Positions 7,886-16,922 of a stretch of 35,432 nucleotides of DNA are shown piece by piece. Both the position numbers and the translations under genes were made by a program. The DNA is from Bacillota bacterium. GTDB taxonomy: Bacteria; Bacillota; Limnochordia; Darwinibacteriales; Darwinibacteriaceae. The stretch is from the NCBI GenBank assembly GCA_012518645.1, contig JAAYRS010000063.1, positions 1-35,432 on the forward strand, written 5' to 3'. Each line of letters opens with the position of its first letter. Within the stretch, counting starts at the first letter, position 1. The notes below the pieces were generated by a model. That model did not search any database. It was not told where the DNA came from and saw only the letters and a program-made list of their open reading frames with translations.

Positions 7886-8788
7886 TCACTCCCCGGACCG
7901 CAGCCTATTTTCTAAGACCTGCTGGGTGGCGAAATTTTCCAACTGGAGATACCAAGCAGCTGTGTCCAGAAGGGCCTTTTGAGGCACCAAACCCACCAGT
8001 TCAGAGCCTACTACGGGCACCCCATAACGCGCCGCTTCCCGGCGGATTGTTTCTAAGACCCGATGGATAGGAGTCCGAGCATAGTTTTCAAGGTTCATTG
8101 AAACTTGAACCTGGTTCCGCTCTTCCAAAACTACCCCCATGCCCTTCACGTACTTGAAGCCGCCGCCGCTTCCCCTAACGGCCCTGGCAATCCTATCAGC
8201 GATTTTTTTATCGGCAGTGCCCAAATTGACATTAAAGGCAATTAAGGGCTGCCTGGCCCCGACAACAACTGCGCCTGCAGTTTTATGCATTTTAGGCTGA
8301 CCAAAATCAGGATGGCGATCCTTCTCTTTGATCGCCTCTTTCAAGCCTTCATATTGCCCCCTGCGGATGTTACTTAGATTCTTCCTTGCGGGCAGCTTAG
8401 CCCCTTCCCCGTACAAGTAAACTGGAACGCCCAGTTCTTTGTTAATCCGCAGCCCCAAAGCCTCCGCGGCCTTTATGCATTGCTCCATAGTCACCGCTTC
8501 TATGGGAATAAAAGGTATAACATCTACTGCTCCTATGCGCGGATGAGCACCTTGGTGCTTTTCCATATCGATTAAATTGACCGCTGTTTCGGTTAGTCTA
8601 AAACTCGCCTCTTGAACCGCCTTTAAATCCCCTACGTAGGTAATAACACTACGGTTGTGATCGTGATCTGAAGAATAGTCCAAAAGCTGTATCCCTTCCG
8701 TTCGGCGTACTTGATCAACAATCTTTTCTACCGTATCCAAACAGCGCCCTTCACTTATATTAGGCACACATTGAACTATTTGGCTCAT
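7886..8788 (-). CDS. ftcD: Glutamate formimidoyltransferase
   Basis: A 300-residue protein matching the formiminotransferase half of FTCD. It begins MSQIVQCVPNISEGR and carries the active-site region HDHNRSVITYVG and QGAHPRIGAVDVIPFIP. It transfers the formimino group of N-formiminoglutamate to tetrahydrofolate, releasing glutamate. The ATG at 8788 is preferred, because AAGGGAG lies seven bases upstream; two TTG codons just before it are in frame. Having FtcD rather than HutG (formimidoylglutamase) or HutF tells that this organism routes the histidine one-carbon unit into folate, as in several anaerobic Bacillota. Confidence 0.95.
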   Translation of the reverse strand: MSQIVQCVPNISEGRCLDTVEKIVDQVRRTEGIQLLDYSSDHDHNRSVITYVGDLKAVQEASFRLTETAVNLIDMEKHQGAHPRIGAVDVIPFIPIEAVTMEQCIKAAEALGLRINKELGVPVYLYGEGAKLPARKNLSNIRRGQYEGLKEAIKEKDRHPDFGQPKMHKTAGAVVVGARQPLIAFNVNLGTADKKIADRIARAVRGSGGGFKYVKGMGVVLEERNQVQVSMNLENYARTPIHRVLETIRREAARYGVPVVGSELVGLVPQKALLDTAAWYLQLENFATQQVLENRLRSGE

Positions 8789-8802
8789 CAACAATCTCCC
8801 TT

Positions 8803-10449
8803 CTATTTTTGAGGCAGCATCGGTATTTTTACACCTTTTTCCCGAGCGGCCTTAACTGCAGAATTATAACCGGCATCCGCATGCCGCATAATCCCCGTGC
8901 CCGGATCTGAAGTGAGGACCCGCCGCAAGCGCTCAGCCCCTTCAGCGGTGCCGTCCGCGACTACAACCATTCCTGCGTGGATTGAATAGCCAATGCCTAC
9001 ACCCCCTCCGTGGTGAAGAGAAACCCAACTGGCCCCGGCACAGCTGTTCACCAAAGCATTTAACAAAGGCCAATCTGCAACTGCATCGCTGCCGTCTTTC
9101 ATTCCTTCTGTTTCTCGGTGGGGCGAAGCTACGGAACCGGCATCCAGATGATCCCTGCCAATTACAATAGGTGCTTTTAACTCTCCGGTTTTCACCATTT
9201 CGTTGATTAAAAGGCCAAATTTAGCCCGCTCACCATATCCCAGCCAACAGATTCTGGAGGGCAGGCCTTGAAACGCTACTTGTTCCCGGGCCATTTCAAT
9301 CCAGCGCACTAACCTCTCATCATTGCCAAATTCCTGAATTAGTTTTGCATCGATTTTGTAGATGTCCTCAGGATCCCCCGAAAGAGCTACCCACCGGAAT
9401 GGTCCTTTGCCTTCGCAAAAAAGAGGCCTGATATAGGCAGGGACAAACCCGGGAAAGTCAAAAGCATTTTGGACCCCTGCATCTTGGGCCTGCTGGCGGA
9501 TGTTGTTGCCGTAGTCAAAGACTACAGAGCCTTGTTTTTGCAGATCTAACATTGCCTGCACGTGTACTCCCATAGATTCTTTGGCCAAGCGGATATGTTT
9601 TTTCGGATCACTATTTCTTAATTTTTCTGCCTCTTCTAGGTTATAACCGCTGGGAATATAACCGTTGAGGGGATCATGTGCAGAGGTCTGATCTGTAACC
9701 ACATCAGGGATTACCCCCCTTTCCACAAACTGCGGCAATAGATCCGCAGCATTGCCCAGCAGAGCGATAGACAAAGCCTCTCCCCTCCCTTGGGCCTCTT
9801 TCGCCAGGAGCAGGGCTTGATCCAAATCTTTGGCCAGGATTTGGCAATACTTGGTATCCAGGCGTTTTTGTATCCTGGCCGGATCGACCTCGATTACAAT
9901 TGCAACACCCTCGTTCATAGTAACCGCCAGGGGCTGCGCACCGCCCATTCCCCCCAAGCCGGCCGTCAGTACCAGTCTTCCTTTTAGAGTACCATCGAAA
10001 TGTTGTGCAGCAAGCTCAGCTAAAGTTTCGTAAGTACCCTGGAGAATACCTTGGGTGCCGATGTAAATCCAACTGCCGGCAGTCATTTGGCCGAACATTA
10101 TCAAACCTTTTTTCTCTAATTCTCTAAAATGTTCCCAGTTTCCCCAAGCGGGCACCAAATTAGAGTTAGCAATAAGCACCCGGGGGGATTGCGGCGTTGT
10201 TTCAAAAATCCCCACCGGTTTCCCCGATTGAACCAAGAGGGTCTCGTTGTTTTCCAGTTCTTTCAAGCTGCGCACGATAGCTTCATAGCTCTCCCAACTG
10301 CGCGCGGCTTTGCCGCTACCGCCGTAGACAACTAATTCATCGGGTTTTTCGGCAACTTCGGGATCAAGATTGTTCATCAGCATACGTAAGGCCGCTTCCT
10401 GATGCCAACCTTTACAGCTTAGATTTGAACCTCGCGGAGCTTTTATCAT
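8803..10449 (-). CDS. hutU: Urocanate hydratase (urocanase)
   Basis: A 548-residue enzyme that hydrates urocanate to 4-imidazolone-5-propionate using tightly bound NAD+ as an electrophile. Family hallmarks include [24 protein letters not shown] near the N-terminus (quoted in part), the glycine-rich NAD site [12 protein letters not shown], and the C-terminal region [17 protein letters not shown] followed by [17 protein letters not shown]. The start was moved from 10455 to the ATG at 10449: GGGAGG lies seven bases before 10449 but only one base before 10455. It follows hutH closely and reads into ftcD after 14 bases. Confidence 0.96.
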   Translation of the reverse strand: MIKAPRGSNLSCKGWHQEAALRMLMNNLDPEVAEKPDELVVYGGSGKAARSWESYEAIVRSLKELENNETLLVQSGKPVGIFETTPQSPRVLIANSNLVPAWGNWEHFRELEKKGLIMFGQMTAGSWIYIGTQGILQGTYETLAELAAQHFDGTLKGRLVLTAGLGGMGGAQPLAVTMNEGVAIVIEVDPARIQKRLDTKYCQILAKDLDQALLLAKEAQGRGEALSIALLGNAADLLPQFVERGVIPDVVTDQTSAHDPLNGYIPSGYNLEEAEKLRNSDPKKHIRLAKESMGVHVQAMLDLQKQGSVVFDYGNNIRQQAQDAGVQNAFDFPGFVPAYIRPLFCEGKGPFRWVALSGDPEDIYKIDAKLIQEFGNDERLVRWIEMAREQVAFQGLPSRICWLGYGERAKFGLLINEMVKTGELKAPIVIGRDHLDAGSVASPHRETEGMKDGSDAVADWPLLNALVNSCAGASWVSLHHGGGVGIGYSIHAGMVVVADGTAEGAERLRRVLTSDPGTGIMRHADAGYNSAVKAAREKGVKIPMLPQK

Positions 10450-10461
10450 CTTCATACCTCC

Positions 10462-11982
10462 CTAGTCTAAATCTCCAATCATTTCCTCCACCACTGCTAA
10501 AATTTCGCCGGAAACCACCAAATGCCCTGCTGTTTTCAGCTCCGTTTCCAGAAAACGGTCCTCCTCTAACGGTGGAATATGGTCCCGTACTAACTCATAC
10601 ACCCTGCGGGTTACGGGGGACAATTTAGCACGATCCCTAAATTCCAGGGCTTGGCAGGCGCATAATAATTCCAACGCCACCACGTTTTGGACATTAGTAA
10701 GAATACTGCCCGCCTTGCGGCCGGAGATACTGCCCATGCTAACATGATCTTCTTGGTTAGCAGAGGTGGGAATTGAATCCACCGAGGCGGGATGGGCCAA
10801 AACCTTGTTTTCAGAGACCAAAGCCGCGGCGGTATACTGGACAATCATATAGCCGGAATTAAGCCCGCTTTCCTCTGTCAGAAAAGCAGGCAGGCCGCTG
10901 AGTTGAGGGTTAACCAAACGTTCTATGCGGCGCTCCGAAATATTCCCTATTTCTGCCAAGGCTATTCCTAAAAAGTCCAAGACTAAGGCTACAGGCTGCC
11001 CATGAAAATTGCCGGCGGAAATAACATCTTGTTCACCGGGAAATAAAATGGGGTTATCAGTAACTGAGTTGATTTCTGTATTTAATACCTTTTCTGCATA
11101 ACCGAAGGCATCTTTTGAGGCACCATGAACCTGAGGGATACAGCGCAGCGAATAAGCATCTTGAACGCGTTCCCGATCCTTATTATGAACTAATTCGCTT
11201 CCAGCCAAGATCCGGCGCAAGTTGGCCGCCGCAGCAATTTGGCCCTGATGCGGCCTTAGGGCGTGAACTCGCTTGTCCAAACTGTGGGGAATAGCCAGTA
11301 AAGCTTCCATAGTTAAAGCAGCTGCCACATCCGCGGTCTTAAGCAGACTATCCCCGTCATACCAGACTAAAATGCCTTGGGCGGTCATTCCTTGGGTACC
11401 GTTGATTAAAGCAAGCCCTTCTTTAGCCTCCAAAACCACAGGCTTAAGGCCGGCCAATCCCAAGGCTTCCTTACTGGAGTATAACTTGTTCCGATAATAA
11501 GCGTGCCCTTCCCCAATCAAGGTGGCCGACATATGGGCTAAGGGCGCCAAATCTCCGCTTGCACCCACCGAACCCTGTGCCGGTACCCGGGGGGTAACAT
11601 CTCTGTTTACCAATTCCAGTAATAATTCTAGTACCTCTGCCCTAATCCCGGAGTAACCTTTCATCAAGGCATTAGCCCGCAAAATAATCATGGCCTGTAC
11701 GATTTCTTTGGCCAAAGGCGGACCCACACCGCAACAATGGCTTCTAATTAAATTCCGCTGCAATTCAGCCGCATTATCTTTAGAGATTGGCGTTTCGGCC
11801 AGTTTGCCAAATCCGGTGTTTATACCATAAACTGGTTTGCCTTCAATTAGAAGCCGATCAACTGAATCCCGAGCCCGCCCCACTTCTGCTAATTGGAGGC
11901 TGCTTAATACAACCGGGAGTCCCTCCCGGATTGCCCGTACAACTTGACTTCCCGATAGATTAGAACCGCTCAATTCCAGCAT
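10462..11982 (-). CDS. hutH: Histidine ammonia-lyase
   Basis: A 506-residue lyase that removes ammonia from L-histidine to give urocanate, the entry step of the pathway. The Ala-Ser-Gly triad that cyclises into the MIO cofactor is in GSVGASGDLAPLAHM (residues 141-143). Other family motifs are YGINTGFGKLAE near the N-terminus and the later QDAYSLRCIPQVHGA and TDNPI. The ATG at 11982 is preferred over the upstream TTG at 12003 because AAAGGGG sits seven bases before it and the protein then has the usual HutH length. It is the first gene of the leftward hut operon and diverges from the ROK regulator. Confidence 0.97.
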   Translation of the reverse strand: MLELSGSNLSGSQVVRAIREGLPVVLSSLQLAEVGRARDSVDRLLIEGKPVYGINTGFGKLAETPISKDNAAELQRNLIRSHCCGVGPPLAKEIVQAMIILRANALMKGYSGIRAEVLELLLELVNRDVTPRVPAQGSVGASGDLAPLAHMSATLIGEGHAYYRNKLYSSKEALGLAGLKPVVLEAKEGLALINGTQGMTAQGILVWYDGDSLLKTADVAAALTMEALLAIPHSLDKRVHALRPHQGQIAAAANLRRILAGSELVHNKDRERVQDAYSLRCIPQVHGASKDAFGYAEKVLNTEINSVTDNPILFPGEQDVISAGNFHGQPVALVLDFLGIALAEIGNISERRIERLVNPQLSGLPAFLTEESGLNSGYMIVQYTAAALVSENKVLAHPASVDSIPTSANQEDHVSMGSISGRKAGSILTNVQNVVALELLCACQALEFRDRAKLSPVTRRVYELVRDHIPPLEEDRFLETELKTAGHLVVSGEILAVVEEMIGDLD

Positions 11983-12037
11983 AAACCTGCCCCTTTGCGC
12001 CAAATTCTTCTTAGGATTAATTTATTCCACAAGAACC

Positions 12038-12051
12038 CAAGGTTGTCCTTG
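12038..12051. promoter_or_regulatory. Small inverted repeat upstream of hutH
   Basis: CAAGG-TTGT-CCTTG is a perfect 5-base-arm palindrome about 56 bases before the hutH start. I could not identify a convincing hut promoter nearby, so a role as operator is only a possibility. Confidence 0.3.
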
Positions 12052-12085
12052 CCGAAGTTAGTAATCTTTCTTCCTAAAAAGTTGC

Positions 12086-12114
12086 TTGCAAATTAACTAA
12101 TTTTAAGTTAAAAT
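12086..12114 (+). promoter_or_regulatory. Promoter of the ROK regulator with an operator-like palindrome in its spacer
   Basis: TTGCAA (12086-12091), a 17-base spacer, then TAAAAT (12109-12114). Within and just past the spacer, TTAACT-N7-AGTTAA (12093-12111) is a perfect inverted repeat. Its AT-rich form resembles ROK operators of the XylR type, so autoregulation is a reasonable inference. A bound dimer would block RNA polymerase directly. Confidence 0.6.
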
Positions 12115-12144
12115 GTTATTAGATGTTTTCATAGTGGAAAAAAG

Positions 12145-13335
12145 TTGGTGAGTTTTTTGGACCGTCATATCAGCAGCACTCGTTTAATTCGCACTTATAA
12201 TGCCTCAACCGTACTGCAGACCCTCTATAGGTATGGGAGTTGTTCCCGCTCCCAACTGACCAAACTTACCGGAATGAGCCCCGCAACCATTACCAGAATC
12301 GTTGCTGAGCTTATCGAACAAGGAATTGTCTTAGAAGGCCGCGTAGGAAAATCAACGGGAGGAAGACGGCCTGTTTACGTGCACATTGACTACACAAAAC
12401 TATATTTAGTAAGCATCAAGTTGTTGCGTGACGATTGTTCCGTGGCCTTACTGGATCTTAGAGGACAAATTCTTTCTAAGAATAAAATGACCCCCGCTGA
12501 TTTTAATCCTAATCCTTTAATTCAAGACGTTATCCTGGCCGTAGAAAATCTTTTGCGGGATTGCCAAATTAACCGGGAGCATATCCTGGGGGTGGGAGTT
12601 GCCATCTCAGGTGTTGTCAGAAGCGAAGTGGGTTTAATGGTGAATTCAGTTAACTTAGGCTGGAAGAATGTGCCTATCGCGGAACTTTTAGGACGGGACT
12701 TGGATTTACCCATCTATGTAGAAAACGATGCAAATGCTTCCGCCTTAGCCGAATTTTGGTTTGGCAATGCAAAGGATACTGCCAACTCTATGTATATTAA
12801 AACCGAGACAGGGGCCGGAGTTGGTATTATTATCGGCAAAACCCTAGTTAGCGGGCCCCGGTTTATGACGGGCGAAATTGGGCATGTCCCTTTAGTTCAA
12901 AACGGGCGCCCTTGCCGATGCGGGCAACGGGGCTGTCTTGAAACCTACGTTTACCTAGACGATGTTTTAGCCCGCTACCGGGAAATGACTGCAAAAGCCG
13001 TATCGCGCAGTGCTTTCATTGAGCTAATCCATAACGGACACCATTCCGCTTCGGAAATTGTTGGGGAAACTGCTCAAGCCCTTGCTTTTGCTTGCGCTCA
13101 TTGGGGGGTACTTTTGGATTTGGATGTAATCACTATTGGCGGATTTTGGGGCGGCCTTAAGAAGGAGATTATTGACTATTGTCAGAAATATTATAATGAA
13201 GTTCTCGAAAAAACAGGAATCCCGCGTCAGATTAAAATTACCAACGCAAGTTTTGGAGATGATACCGATTTACTGGGGGCTGCCGGGCTTGTGATTGACC
13301 GCTGGTTTGTTCCCTTTCCTGTATTAGAAAGATGA
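12145..13335 (+). CDS. ROK-family transcriptional regulator (NagC/XylR type)
   Basis: A 396-residue repressor. An N-terminal helix-turn-helix (about 28-65: SRSQLTKLTGMSPATITRIV) is joined to a ROK sugar-binding domain. The domain shows VENDANASALAEF (about 192), TGEIGHVPL (242-250) with the conserved His, and the zinc-binding CRCGQRGCLE (Cys 257, 259, 264). These proteins bind sugars or sugar phosphates and release DNA. Three candidate starts lie close together (TTG 12145, GTG 12148, TTG 12157); the ribosome site is weak for all. It is followed 88 bases later by a sugar-type ABC importer, its most likely target, and is divergent from the hut operon. Confidence 0.9.
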   Translation: MVSFLDRHISSTRLIRTYNASTVLQTLYRYGSCSRSQLTKLTGMSPATITRIVAELIEQGIVLEGRVGKSTGGRRPVYVHIDYTKLYLVSIKLLRDDCSVALLDLRGQILSKNKMTPADFNPNPLIQDVILAVENLLRDCQINREHILGVGVAISGVVRSEVGLMVNSVNLGWKNVPIAELLGRDLDLPIYVENDANASALAEFWFGNAKDTANSMYIKTETGAGVGIIIGKTLVSGPRFMTGEIGHVPLVQNGRPCRCGQRGCLETYVYLDDVLARYREMTAKAVSRSAFIELIHNGHHSASEIVGETAQALAFACAHWGVLLDLDVITIGGFWGGLKKEIIDYCQKYYNEVLEKTGIPRQIKITNASFGDDTDLLGAAGLVIDRWFVPFPVLER

Positions 13336-13423
13336 GCAAACCCGCTGGTAAGATTGGGGAGGTGATCTGTACACACAGCGCAGTATCGTTTAGCTTACCA
13401 AACTTAAATTGGGAGGTAATTAA

Positions 13424-14737
13424 ATGTTTAAAAGATCTATCCTGTTTCTTTTGAGCCTTTTACTGGTGGCTGGTGTTTTTGTTCCCGTCATTTCCGCTCA
13501 AGAAAACGTTACGATCACCGTTCTCAACTATATGGATCTAACTGCCCCGGGCACAGAGCGGACACTGAAAGAAGTCTGGTATGCCTTTGATGAGCAGCAT
13601 CCCAACATTACGGTCCTTAGAGAAGATCTCTATTTAGACGCCTTTCACAACAAAGTTGAGGCCTACGCGGCAGCAGATAAACTTCCTGATGTTGTTTATA
13701 TGTGGCCAGGCGGCCGTTCCACTACTTTGCACACTAAAGGCTTAGTAAAAGACCTAAGACCTCTACTTGGCGATGAGGCCCAATATTACCACGAATATGC
13801 CACAGTAGACCAAGCCGGCGGATTTTTAGCACTGATTCCGTCCACACGGACTTCCAGCCATGCCATGTTCGTTAATGTTGCCCTCCTGGATGAATTAGGC
13901 CTTGAAGTCCCGGAAACCTATGAAGAGCTCGCCGCCATGGCCCCCGTCTTGCAGGCAAAGGGCCTAGACACGGTGCTTATGGGTGCTCAGGATGACTGGG
14001 TGCTTCAATCCTGTCTTTTCAGCATGCTGGCGGGCCGTTTTGTCGGCGATGAAAAGTTTGATGAAATCAAAGCCGGACAAGCCAAATTTACTGATCCGGA
14101 ATTCATGGCTGCCCTTGAATTCTATGCGCAACTCTATGCCGATGGTGTTCTCAGCCCCAAGATTATGAATACCGGTTATGGTGAGGTCAAATCCCTTTTC
14201 GCTGCGGGACATGCTCCTTTCTTAATTGACGGAGACTGGGCGGCTGGTAACTTTGTTACCGATGAATCTACAGGGGAAGCACTTATTTCGCCAGAGGATC
14301 AAAAACAGATTAAAATGATGGTTTTTCCCGCAATACCAGGTGAACTCCACGCCAACTCCTCTTCAGGCACCCTTGGAGTCGGCTATGGTATGAGTGCCAA
14401 CATTCCCGACGGCTCCGCCAAAGAAGCCGCGGCTTGGGAGTTAATTAAATGGCTGTCAGGACCGGTAGTTCAAGGTATTTCGCTGGAAACAACCGGTACG
14501 CTTCCCAGCCGTAATGATGTTGGATTTGCCGATGTGGAACCAATCTTAGAGGAAAGGATTTTCAACTTCTATAATTTAATCGAAGCAGATACCTATATCC
14601 TCGATGACTTCTTTGAAGCCGATGTCTTCATGCCGATTAACATAGGCCTGCAAGAGATTGGCCTTGGCTTGGCAACACCGGCAGAAGTTGCTGAAGCAAC
14701 CCAAGAAGCTTTTGATATCTGGTTCGCCGGACAATAA
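13424..14737 (+). CDS. Sugar ABC transporter substrate-binding protein (family 1)
   Basis: A 437-residue extracellular solute-binding protein of the MalE/UgpB class. A signal peptide (about residues 1-25, MFKRSILFLL...PVISA) ends in a signal-peptidase-I type site before QEN. There is no lipobox Cys, so the mature protein would be soluble rather than lipid-anchored. The mature part has the family's ITVLNY start, DVVYMWPGG loop and GHAPFLIDGDWAAG stretch. Start ATG is preceded by GGGAGGT nine bases upstream. It delivers a carbohydrate to the two permeases that follow; the sugar is not identifiable. A strong hairpin lies between this gene and the first permease. Confidence 0.9.
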   Translation: MFKRSILFLLSLLLVAGVFVPVISAQENVTITVLNYMDLTAPGTERTLKEVWYAFDEQHPNITVLREDLYLDAFHNKVEAYAAADKLPDVVYMWPGGRSTTLHTKGLVKDLRPLLGDEAQYYHEYATVDQAGGFLALIPSTRTSSHAMFVNVALLDELGLEVPETYEELAAMAPVLQAKGLDTVLMGAQDDWVLQSCLFSMLAGRFVGDEKFDEIKAGQAKFTDPEFMAALEFYAQLYADGVLSPKIMNTGYGEVKSLFAAGHAPFLIDGDWAAGNFVTDESTGEALISPEDQKQIKMMVFPAIPGELHANSSSGTLGVGYGMSANIPDGSAKEAAAWELIKWLSGPVVQGISLETTGTLPSRNDVGFADVEPILEERIFNFYNLIEADTYILDDFFEADVFMPINIGLQEIGLGLATPAEVAEATQEAFDIWFAGQ

Positions 14738-14763
14738 TAATACCATACTAGGATTGGGTATAT

Positions 14764-14793
14764 GAGAGGTTGGGCCCTCAGGGCCCGCCTCTT
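14764..14793 (+). other. Intercistronic hairpin between binding protein and permease genes
   Basis: GAGAGG-TT-GGGCCC-TCA-GGGCCC-G-CCTCTT forms a long GC-rich stem with a 3-base loop. No T-run follows, and a good ribosome site (AAGGAGG, 14799-14805) comes right after. This suggests a processing/stabilising element, known from other importer operons to give more binding protein than permease, rather than a full terminator. Confidence 0.6.
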
Positions 14794-14814
14794 CCTTTAA
14801 GGAGGGCGGCTTCC

Positions 14815-15720
14815 GTGAAGAAGACGATGTTTTGGTCAGAAAAAAGACGAGCTTACCTGCTGCTTGTTTTTCCCGCTGTCCTTATTTATTGGGCAGTTAT
14901 GGCCTTCCCCACCATCTTTTCATTTGTGCTCAGCTTAACAGATTATAATGGGGGCCCTATTTTTGTGCGCCAGGCCTTTAGCTTTGTGGGTTTTACTAAT
15001 TATTTACGAATGTTCCAAGATAAATTTTTTTGGATTTCATTAAAAAATAATGTTTTCATTATGGGTATTTCTGTCTTCGGCCAGATTCCTTTAGGCTTCT
15101 TGTTTGCGTATGTACTGCACCGCAAGCTTGTTAAGTTCGGGGACTTTGTGCAAACAATTGTCTACCTGCCTTCAGTGATCTCTACAATTGTTATCGGACG
15201 GCTCTGGCAATTGTTTTTCTCCCCCTATGGCCCTTTAGTTACCTTTATGCAAAAATTCAAACCCGGCTGGTATTTTAGTTTAGCCAATGATCCCCAGCTA
15301 GCTATTATACCGGTTCTTTTCGTTATTTTATGGATGTACACAGGCACTTACCTAATCATCTTTTTAGCCAACCTGCAGAAAATCGATCCCGCTTTAATCG
15401 AAGCAGCCCGCATCGACGGAGCCACCGAATGGCAGGTTCTCACTAAAGTTATTCTACCGGCCCTTTCAGGCGTAATTGTAACAGCATCAATCCTGGCGAT
15501 ATCCGGCTCCTTAAAGAGCTTTGATCTGATCTATGCCTTAACAGCGGGAAATCCCGCCCGGCGAACATCGGTGCTCGCCCTTTATATGTATGATTATGCA
15601 TTTAAACATTCCCCGAAATACGGGTTAGCTAACGCCATCGCCGTTGTAATGGTGCTGCTGAGTTTGGTCCTCATTGGAGTTGTCAAAATCACCGAGGGAA
15701 AGTTTGGGGGTAAGGAATAA
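14815..15720 (+). CDS. Sugar ABC transporter permease, MalF/UgpA type
   Basis: A 301-residue membrane protein with six predicted helices. It carries the cytoplasmic EAA loop EAARIDGATEWQVLTKVILP (about 207-226), which docks the ATPase. The GTG at 14815 is chosen because AAGGAGG lies nine bases upstream; the longer frame from TTG 14770 would translate the hairpin sequence. The stop overlaps the next gene's start by one base (TAATG). It forms the channel together with the following permease. Confidence 0.92.
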   Translation: MKKTMFWSEKRRAYLLLVFPAVLIYWAVMAFPTIFSFVLSLTDYNGGPIFVRQAFSFVGFTNYLRMFQDKFFWISLKNNVFIMGISVFGQIPLGFLFAYVLHRKLVKFGDFVQTIVYLPSVISTIVIGRLWQLFFSPYGPLVTFMQKFKPGWYFSLANDPQLAIIPVLFVILWMYTGTYLIIFLANLQKIDPALIEAARIDGATEWQVLTKVILPALSGVIVTASILAISGSLKSFDLIYALTAGNPARRTSVLALYMYDYAFKHSPKYGLANAIAVVMVLLSLVLIGVVKITEGKFGGKE

Positions 15721-16571
15721 TGGAAAACAACAAAATTAAAAAAAGTGATTTTCACCCCTTCATCCGCTTTTTTGTGTTTCTTGTCGTTGGCATATTTACT
15801 ATTTTAACACTATACCCTCTCTTTTGGCTTGCCCTCAGTTCTCTCAAGACTACCACTGAATTTATGAAAAATTCCATGGGTTGGCCCTTAAATCCAACAC
15901 TGCAAAACTACCCTGCTGCTTGGGAGAGAGCTCAATTTACCAATCTTTTCATTAACAGCCTGTTTTTTACCGTTATTTCTACTTTGGCCATTATTTTCCT
16001 GGCCTTAATGGCCGGATTTGCTTTTGCCAAGATTCAATCCAAGGCAACCCCTTTCTTACACGGCAGCTTTATTATGGGTATTCTTTTAACACTGCAGTCG
16101 ATTATGGTGCCGCTCTTTTTAGCAGTTAACCTTGTCGGATTGTATAACACCAGGCTCGGTGTTTTAATCCCCTACGTAGGCATGGGCCTGCCCATCGCAA
16201 TTTATTTATGTACTGAATATATTAGATCCATCCCCGATTCTGTTGTGGACTCGGCCCGCATTGATGGCGCTTCCTACTTTCGAATCTTTTTAAACATCAT
16301 CGTCCCCATGGCTAAACCTGTCGCAGTAACTTTAGCCATTTTAAACGTTGCCGGCACCTGGAATGAATTTATGTTGATTAACATTTTAGTCTCGAGCGAT
16401 GCTTTGCGCACACTGCCTGTAGGCATCCTCAAATTTACCGGAACCTTAGTGACTGACTACGGGCGAATGTTTGCCGCCTTAAACATTGGCTTGATACCTA
16501 TGCTTATTTTTTACCTCCTTTTCCGCAAACAAATTACTAAGGGCGTTGCGGCCGGGGCAGTCAAAGGCTAA
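15720..16571 (+). CDS. Sugar ABC transporter permease, MalG/UgpE type
   Basis: A 283-residue membrane protein with six predicted helices. The EAA loop appears as DSARIDGASYFRIFLNIIVP, and the C-terminus is the usual short basic tail. Its ATG shares one base with the stop of the first permease. No ATP-binding gene follows, so the importer must borrow an ATPase (an MsmX-like shared subunit) from elsewhere. A short palindrome, AAAGGC-TAAA-GCCTTT, spans the stop codon (16563-16578). Confidence 0.92.
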   Translation: MENNKIKKSDFHPFIRFFVFLVVGIFTILTLYPLFWLALSSLKTTTEFMKNSMGWPLNPTLQNYPAAWERAQFTNLFINSLFFTVISTLAIIFLALMAGFAFAKIQSKATPFLHGSFIMGILLTLQSIMVPLFLAVNLVGLYNTRLGVLIPYVGMGLPIAIYLCTEYIRSIPDSVVDSARIDGASYFRIFLNIIVPMAKPVAVTLAILNVAGTWNEFMLINILVSSDALRTLPVGILKFTGTLVTDYGRMFAALNIGLIPMLIFYLLFRKQITKGVAAGAVKG

Positions 16572-16874
16572 AGCCTTTAGAAAAAGAAGAGCACGGATAT
16601 TATTTCTTTAGCCTCAAGGTTTAAGTTTGCAGCAATTGGTATTGCCCGTTTCCGGGGCCATTGTTTCCATTTTGCCGTGACGCAGGCCTTGCACACCTGA
16701 TTATGTTGAAACTGAAATATTTTCTTGGCTTGAAGCGTTCCGTGAATAATGTCCTTGTCTAGGCTGTTTGCCAATGGACTTGTCTTGTTCTTTGCCCACC
16801 TCCCGCCCCAGCTTTGATCTATCCCGGGACTTACCATTTCCAAACAGGATTTCAGACTAGATCTAGTGCAAGCA
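16572..16874. other. Gene-free stretch of about 300 bases
   Basis: I see no convincing gene here. The start contains two mutually exclusive pairings: AAAGGC/GCCTTT (16563-16578) and GGCTAAAG/CTTTAGCC (16566-16573 with 16606-16613), which could end or stabilise the sugar-importer transcript. A long open frame on the minus strand runs through this stretch, but its first half is out of frame with, and inside, the DUF134 gene. It has no ribosome site and no recognisable motif. A decayed gene is possible but not shown. Confidence 0.4.
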
Positions 16875-16913
16875 AAAGAAGGTGCTTTTCTCCAATTGAA
16901 AAGCACCTTCTTT
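16875..16913 (-). terminator. Terminator of the DUF5320-DUF134 operon
   Basis: A perfect 16-base-pair stem (16875-16890 with 16898-16913) and a 7-base loop, ending in CTTCTTTT on the minus strand, 9 bases after the DUF134 stop. The stem has A/T ends on both sides, so it could also stop transcripts coming rightward from the sugar operon. Confidence 0.85.
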
Positions 16914-16922
16914 AACACTTGC

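Noticed and set aside
13336-13423. TGGTAAG/CTTACCA arms before the sugar-binding protein gene
   Set aside because: The arms are short and about 40 bases apart with no further pairing or T-run; they do not support a riboswitch or terminator call.
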